This document shows positions 58,238 through 64,000 of a stretch of DNA of 64,000 nt, piece after piece. Position 1 is the stretch's first letter. Each line of letters opens with the position of its first letter. The notes beneath the pieces were generated by a model. It saw nothing but the letters and a program-made list of their open reading frames with translations. It was not told where the DNA came from and made no database searches. This DNA comes from Hsuehochloa calcarea. Its lineage: Eukaryota; Streptophyta; Magnoliopsida; Poales; Poaceae. A program made the translations under genes and the position numbers. The stretch covers positions 17,233,763 through 17,297,762 of the forward strand of contig CM070601.1 of assembly GCA_036346395.1 (NCBI GenBank), given 5' to 3'.

Positions 58238-60248
58238 GCTAGCCGACAACTTCAAGTGGAAATAACTTACTTGAAGGGGTTTTGATCGGAACTAGACTTG
58301 ACCAAGAAGATAGTTTCACTTGAGCTGTAAATAACTATTTTCCTTAAGAAGTAGGAGCGTCAGCCGTTTACATTTATGAAAACAATTCCCCAAGGACGAT
58401 TATATTTTGGTCTTTAATGATTTATTAGGAACAAATTATTATAAAATATGTTAGACTTCCGTCTGATTTATTTAATTCTACTGTAAGTTACTAGTCTACA
58501 AATAACCACCTGAAGGGGAGAAAAGAATCATTCCTTCATAAATTCTCCATCTTCCTCATTCTGGCAATTTCTTACGGTTCTCATCTCTAGACTTTTATGA
58601 TCTCGACTTCCCCTAGCCCTAGGTGTGATCAATTGATATGCTAAAATTCATTTGAGATGCCAATATTAAAGTATGCACCTTGCCCCAACAACCGCAGATT
58701 AAGGGTGATAAGCCTGTTGATGCTTTCTGATTCTTTCCTGTCATGCAAGTGATTGGCCTTTAGCCCAGTGGTTATCGGTTGTATAAACAAACTCATTTGT
58801 ATGGTGCATTTGCTAGTGAAAAAGATTGTCAAAAACTGCTGCTACTTGACCATTTTGGATGCATACTAACCTGTAAATAAAAGAGACCATATTAAATTAA
58901 TGCATGGGTTTGTTCTTTGTGTGCAACAAAAATTAATTTTCATATGCGGACATGCTTTAATAAACATGACCCCTTTTACTTTCTCTTAGGTTGTTTCATG
59001 CTACTATGCTGGAGCTTGGAACATGTAACGTTGGGGAGTGTTGTTTTGATATTTGTTTTCGCGCATTCTGTGTATGGCTAAGTATTTGAACAAATTTAGG
59101 TTGTTTGGGTGTATCTAAAATTCTAAATACATCCGCAGCCCATGCAAAACAAAGAACGACCGAGAAATGTTAGTGCTTAGGTTAACTAATTTGTCGTTGA
59201 ATGGCTTGCCTTCCTGCTCATGTCCTTTGCATATAGCCTAATTGTAGTTTTGATGGCCTAGTTTACATAAGGATACTAATAACCACAACCAACTATGCAT
59301 ATGAAGCGTTGGGTACCCTGCCTTTCTTGACCTAATTCAAATTTTTCTTAAGAGAGTTGACTTAGTAAACATTCTATTTTTTTTTCCAGGAGTTTCCCTT
59401 TTATTGTATACAAATTGATCCTCCCGTAGCCTTCTTCTGTAGGGTTTGGTGAGGAATCTTTGATTACGAATTAGTATACTAAAATTCGTTATCTTTTGCT
59501 CTCCCCCAAATTACCCCTCTCTCATTTTGTCTATTTTAATTTTGTGTCGCAGGGATTGATGATAGAGAGGCAGCAACGCAATAAAGAGATTTGGGCATTA
59601 AAAGAGTTACCACAAAATCAAGGTGTGCATTATTCCCCACTGTTTCTTTTGATCTATTTCAGGACCTTCTCTTCCCATAGGTTCAAAGAAGCAACATATA
59701 TTTTGGGCTCCAGTACATTGGAATATCAAAGGATTCTCTCTTGGAATACTTACATGTTGTTGTTGGCTAAATGATGTATGTATTGGAGGACTCTAACAAT
59801 CGTAAAGTTTGAAATATGGGATACTGCCGGATAAGAGAGGTGCATATTTGGTGCTGTAGTTAACCTCTTCTAATTTGAGTAATTAACATGTTGCTGATGC
59901 ATTAAAAGCATTGATTTTGCTGCACAATTCTACTACTCTCTTCCCAGAGCACTATGTTTCATACTATATAATTTCCCAAAATTGCTTGCTTATCTAGCCT
60001 CTCTGTAGTTGTTTTAGATGTTGAACGACGCCTCTACAAGGTCCCCAAGGTAGTTAGTCCATTATTTTCCCTCCTCTGTTCACTACAAATTCAGTAAGAC
60101 TACCTTACATTAGTGGATCGGCAAAAAATGAAACACGTCGCTGTGAAGATAATAGTTTATTGCAACGATGTTGTCGTGAGGTGCGACTCGGTGAGATGGT
60201 TATCTAGAGCTATTATGCCATGTATATCAACCATTTAGTACCAGCAGT
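58238..60248. other. No recognised gene
   Basis: AT-rich. A segment at 59550-59625 is bounded by GTCGCAG and AAG|GTGTGC, splice-like signals, and codes for a short peptide (MIERQQRNKEIWALKELPQN) that I could not place. Possible exon of an unrecognised gene; weak. Confidence 0.4.
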
Positions 60249-60794
60249 TAGGAATGCAATCGGAGCGGATACGAATGGATATCATTTATCATGTGTCATA
60301 TTCTATATTTTTTTCTTCTCAGAATCGGAGTCGGATACGGATAATACCGGATACGAATAAAAATGCGGATAGTCTCGGTCATGAATACAGAGCGAATACA
60401 TAGAACCGAATACGATTATCTCGGTCATGAATATTTAGTCATATATTACGCGAAAACAGAAATCATATATATCGCACGTAAAAAAGATCAATTAACCATA
60501 CTACATGTCCAAAATTCAACTATATTAGTGGTTTAACAAGTAATTTTAACTACATCACACTATCATGACAGCTAGTTAAAGAAGTAGAAGCAAGTAGCAA
60601 GTCATAGTGATAGCGGTATAAAAGATGCCCAAAATTTAACTAGTCTGACAAAAACTATCCGATTCTGAATCCGAAATCTGAGAAAAATTCTGAATATCCG
60701 ATTTCATACTTCGAATAAGATCTAAATTTATTCGGATAAACGGACGGTCATGACTTAGAAACTATCCGCTTCAGTTGTTTTTCACATGCCACTA
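60249..60794. mobile_element. hAT-like MITE
   Basis: Left end TAGGAATGCAATCGGAGCGG and right end (minus strand) TAGTGGCATGTGAAAAACAA, followed by GAAGCGGATAG, both of the TAG..ATG..CGGA.CGGATA type. Interior full of (A)TCCGA/CGGATA motifs and no long frame. Flanking octamers (CCAGCAGT, TACAGATT) do not match clearly. Confidence 0.5.
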
Positions 60795-62852
60795 TACAGA
60801 TTCATATGATAAAAATGTGGATAGGTGCTGCTCGAATTAATTGTGTGCTCACAGTATACAAAAACCGCACACTGATTTTTTTTTTTAAAAAAAAAAATAC
60901 ATATAAGTACCCTATCCACCGCTGTAGGGAATATTAGCCTCAAAGTGTTCTCGTATCAACGAAAAGTAAATGCCTTTTTTTTCGCTCTGGTGCTCATTTA
61001 TTGGGATGCTAGATAGATTTTTTTTATAGCGCGCAAGCCACTACTACTTACAGTAACTGGTCAGAGCATTTAGGGCACGTAAAATCCAGCTGCGGCGCCT
61101 GGCGACGCATGAGAAATTATCTATTGGCCGAAACCGCACGGCAAGAGTGGGCCCAGGCCGATTTTGACTGCATATGCGCTCTTCGTCCGGTTGATCTCGA
61201 TCTAGCCCGTCGCCCGAACGGCCGCATGGACGTGGCGCGGTGCGGTGCGGTGCGGTGGAGGGCACTCGCCACACCGCGAGCGAGCAATGGACACCGGAGA
61301 CGGAGCAGCAGCAGCACCACGCGCGCGTCGTACGAGGGTTGGTAGTTGATGCGACCGTGCGGGGGCCATGGGCGCGCTAGGCCAATGTGGGTGCAAGCCG
61401 GGTGTGCCGCTTGGTGCTGGGCTGCACGCTGACGCCCCCGCGAGACGGCGAGTTTCCTTCTTTTCGGCCGGGCCACGGGCCACTGCGCATGCGGGCGCTG
61501 AGAGGAGGACTATGAGCTGGGCTCCCTACGTGCACGGGGGCGGGCTCGTGGTGGAGGCAAGAAACCAATATCTGGGCTAAACCTGTAAAAGGCTCGATTA
61601 TTGACAGGTTTTTAGATATTCTTCTCTCCCTCCCTCTACAAAATAAGGACTCCTTTCTGTCAGAAAAAAAGACAGCCAACACGCGAGCCAATAACATGCA
61701 CTAGAATCAGGGGAAATTTGCTCAGAGCGTGTACATGATGCAACATCAACTCTGTTTACAAATTTTGATACATAAGACACAAGATGATGTTAAGGATAGA
61801 AGAGGAGCGCAGAGAATTGAGTTATTATATACGAAGAAGTTGTCTATAGAAATATATAAAAATATGATATATTGTCGAAGTTGTCTTTAATACTGTATAT
61901 GATAGAAGGAAGAGATCCCATAGATAATATTTATCTATATCATTGGAGGTTTGCAACATGGTGCATCTTACGCGTTTGACTACTGCATTGACTTTTGGTC
62001 AATTTTGTTTCCGAAAGGCAGATATTTATGTGGCTATCATCCATTGGTCACCTAACCAAAAATCTCCGTCGTCACCACTACTCTACGTCTCAACCACAAC
62101 CAAAACCACAACCTCATCCTAGTCCACCACCAAGGTCGTCGTCGGCCATCCACCATCAATCAAGGGCAATTTGACTATTTTTCCATCGTTAAAAGTGACA
62201 TATATAGCAGACTAGCAGTAGTGGATGTCTTCTGACTTCTGGTGGTAAGTATAGGAATAAGCAAAGTTTAATAGCATACTAAACTATTCCCCCCTGGCAG
62301 TATCATTCTACTCGTTGTGTGCTGATGCGCTGATGTGCAGTTGCTACTGTAACTGCAAGTTAAGTAGCTGTACTAGCACTGACACTGTAGCAGATATTCT
62401 GAGCCGTTGGGTCTAAAAATGAATGGCTGAGATTGCGTTCGGTCCTTGACGCGCAGTCGCTGTTGGGACAGCAGCAGGCGATCTCCGTCTCGCAAAGTGG
62501 GCGCGGGCTCATGGTGGGTCCCGTACACCCATACGGACGGTGCTTGTTACTTCGACTGACACCACTTGCCTTCCTTTGCTAAGCATCTCGCCATCGCATC
62601 GACGTGCAGTGCAAGCACTGGAGCGTACCGCGTCCCAACTGCCAACGCCCAAGTTGTCGCGCTCGCAGATTACGTTGTTTGACGAACGAGCCACGAACAA
62701 ATATTCGGAGTCGCGGAGATCGTCTCGGTTGGTGGAAATCGGCATACAGTTGCGCCTGTTTGAGGCCGTCGACCGTCGTCGTCCTCCTCCTTGTCCTGCG
62801 TCTCGTCTCATCGCAGTTTTCCTCCTTCAGTTCAACTCGCCGGACCGCAGTG
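60795..62852. other. Intergenic, including the cystatin promoter region
   Basis: A GC-rich block at 61080-61580 has overlapping frames on both strands with no domain. From 61600 to 62450 AT-rich. The last 400 bp is the cystatin 5' region: GC-rich, with CT-rich tracts, and the frame of the cystatin stays open from at least 62604, but without an ATG. Confidence 0.5.
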
Positions 62853-63387
62853 ATGGCCGAGGCGCAGGACCGCGGCCCGCTGCTGGGCGGGATCCGGGAC
62901 GCGCCGGCGGGGCGCGAGAACGACCTCCGCATCATCGAGCTCGCTCGCTTCGCCGTCGCCGAGCACAACAGCAAGGCCGTAAGACCCCGTAATCTTTATC
63001 GAGATCGATTTACTTGTGATCAAGAACCCCAGAATCTTTATCGAGATCGATTAATTTGTGATCAAGAACCCCAGTATCTTTATGGAGATCGATTAACTTG
63101 TGATCAAGAACTAGGAGATATAATTGTTGCTGTTAAGCCCTCGTGATTGATATGTGTGTGCGCGATCTATCTTGGTGCGTGCGCGCGTGCAGAACGCGAT
63201 GCTGGAGTTCGAGCGGCTGGTGCAGGTGAGGCAGCAGGTGGTGGCCGGGTACATGCACTACTTCACCATCGAGGTCAAGGAGGGCGGCGCCAAGAAGCTG
63301 TACGAGGCCAAGGTGTGGGAGAAGGTGTGGGAGAACTTCAAGCAGCTCCAGGACTTCAAGCCGGCCGCGGACGCTGCGAGCGCCTAA
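62853..63387 (+). CDS. Phytocystatin (oryzacystatin-II-like cysteine protease inhibitor)
   Basis: Two exons, 62853-62978 and 63193-63387, joined at a phase-0 intron (donor GCC|GTAAGA, acceptor GTGCAG|AAC): 106 residues. Key sites: N-terminal Gly pair (LLGGI, 10-14), plant-specific LARFAVAEHN (30-39), reactive loop QVVAG (57-61), second hairpin Trp at 84 and 88 (KVWEKVWENF; the usual PW is VW here). Length and motifs match the single-domain cytosolic type. It inhibits papain-like proteases and acts in seed protein turnover and herbivore defence. The start is the first ATG in frame. Upstream of it the same frame reads through a hydrophobic stretch (STVVVLLLVLRLVSSQF) that could be a signal peptide if an unseen upstream ATG or exon exists. 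Confidence 0.95.
62985..63110 (+). repeat. 42-bp unit x 3 in the cystatin intron
   Basis: Period exactly 42: units start at 62985, 63027 and 63069 (CCCC(A/G)(G/T)(A/T)ATCTTTAT), each with GAGATCGATT and TTGTGATCAAGAA. Two to three differences between neighbours. 42 bp is 14 codons, so the frame of exon 1 continues through all three as a 14-residue repeat (LYRDR...CDQEPQ). Confidence 0.95.
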
Positions 63388-64000
63388 GGTAATAGCAAGC
63401 TAGCAACATTACAAGTTGGAAGAATCCTGAAATCACGTTAGGCAAAGCAAGCAATCTGTCAGGTCAGGTCTGGTGAAGCAAAATCACAGTACATGCCATG
63501 CGTACCTCTGTATCATGTTCTGCTAGGTAGTGGCACAAAACAAATTTCTTGATTGGTCACCACTTACCAGGGTGATCTCATTGGAACCCTTTTTTCCAGT
63601 AGTTCATTGGTGATCACTGTGCTTTTCCATGTTCATCATTGGCAGAGGGTTTGATCATCGCAGCATTCTTGATTTCAGGTACATATATGATATACCATCT
63701 TCCTGTGTGATGTGTTGCATGAAGGCTAGCCGAAGCTTGTGGTTGGAGCAGAACAATGCAAGGGCTTATCTACGCTACATGTTGTAGGTCTCACTGGATA
63801 GGTGTATTATGATGAATAAGCCTGCTCCTTACCAGATAAATCACACATGACTCCCCCATGTAATGCACCGTGTTACAAGTATTTTTATACCTCCTTGACT
63901 TGACTTGCTATCAGCGCTTTAACAAGTGGATCTCTTGCATGATAGAAGTATCAAAAGGTTGGTTAGTCAGTTCATTGTTACATTCAACATTTAAATAGGA
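63388..64000 (+). other. 3' flank of the cystatin gene
   Basis: AT-rich, no further frame of note. A likely 3' UTR; no poly(A) site placed with confidence. Window ends here. Confidence 0.6.

Noticed and set aside
1..64000. CRISPR arrays, bacterial operons, tRNA and rRNA genes
   Set aside because: Composition, introns and element types are those of a plant nucleus; no regularly spaced repeat-spacer structure or cloverleaf was noticed. The 42-bp intron repeat is directly tandem, without spacers.

Overview
This looks like plant nuclear DNA from a grass (Poaceae). The evidence is an oryzacystatin-type cysteine protease inhibitor with the usual phase-0 intron, very GC-rich intronless genes with GC-biased third positions, and Ty3/gypsy (Tekay/Del-like and TAT-like), SIRE-like Ty1/copia and RICESLEEPER-type hAT elements. 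I cannot name the species from sequence alone. No CRISPR, operon, tRNA or rRNA gene was seen.

Layout. 1-4.9 kb: a possible small GC-rich minus-strand gene with one in-frame stop (1461-1886), two short tandem duplications, a G-box-rich GC stretch and a probable non-autonomous hAT element (3753-4322). 4.99-16.5 kb: a large AT-rich LTR-like relic holding a degenerate repeat array, split by a complete but frame-broken Tekay-like Ty3/gypsy element (8912-15921). 16.5-20 kb: no recognised gene, one weak MITE candidate. 20.15-21.05 kb: an intronless EID1-like F-box gene. 24.3-25.36 kb: an intronless sugar-phosphate/phosphate translocator gene on the minus strand.

25.655-54.581 kb is one hAT transposon of roughly 3.6 kb, flanked by the 8-bp duplication GTTTGTGG and swollen to about 28.9 kb by later insertions. 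A TAT-lineage Ty3/gypsy element (26639-40171, duplication CTCGT) interrupts the hAT transposase near its C-terminus. That element carries an extra spliced, antisense ORF region, itself cut by a solo copia LTR (28405-30393, duplication CCCTA). A SIRE-like copia element of the same LTR family hit the hAT transposase at AAACC. It then suffered a rearrangement that left a 3.36-kb direct repeat (40662-44020 and 50569-53936), each copy holding one LTR plus the hAT N-terminal half. The stack starts about 300 bp upstream of the translocator start codon, so the gene's ancestral promoter is probably now about 29 kb away.

54.6-62.4 kb: intergenic DNA with tandem duplications, a probable relic of a TAT-type LTR (57574-58237) and a MITE-like element. 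62.85-63.39 kb: a two-exon phytocystatin gene whose intron contains three copies of a 42-bp unit.

The host genes (F-box regulator, plastid/Golgi-type transporter, cystatin) have no evident joint pathway; they are ordinary neighbours in a TE-rich grass region. Many differences between LTR copies and many breaks in TE frames are one-base indels, often in homopolymers, so some frameshifts may be sequencing errors rather than biology.
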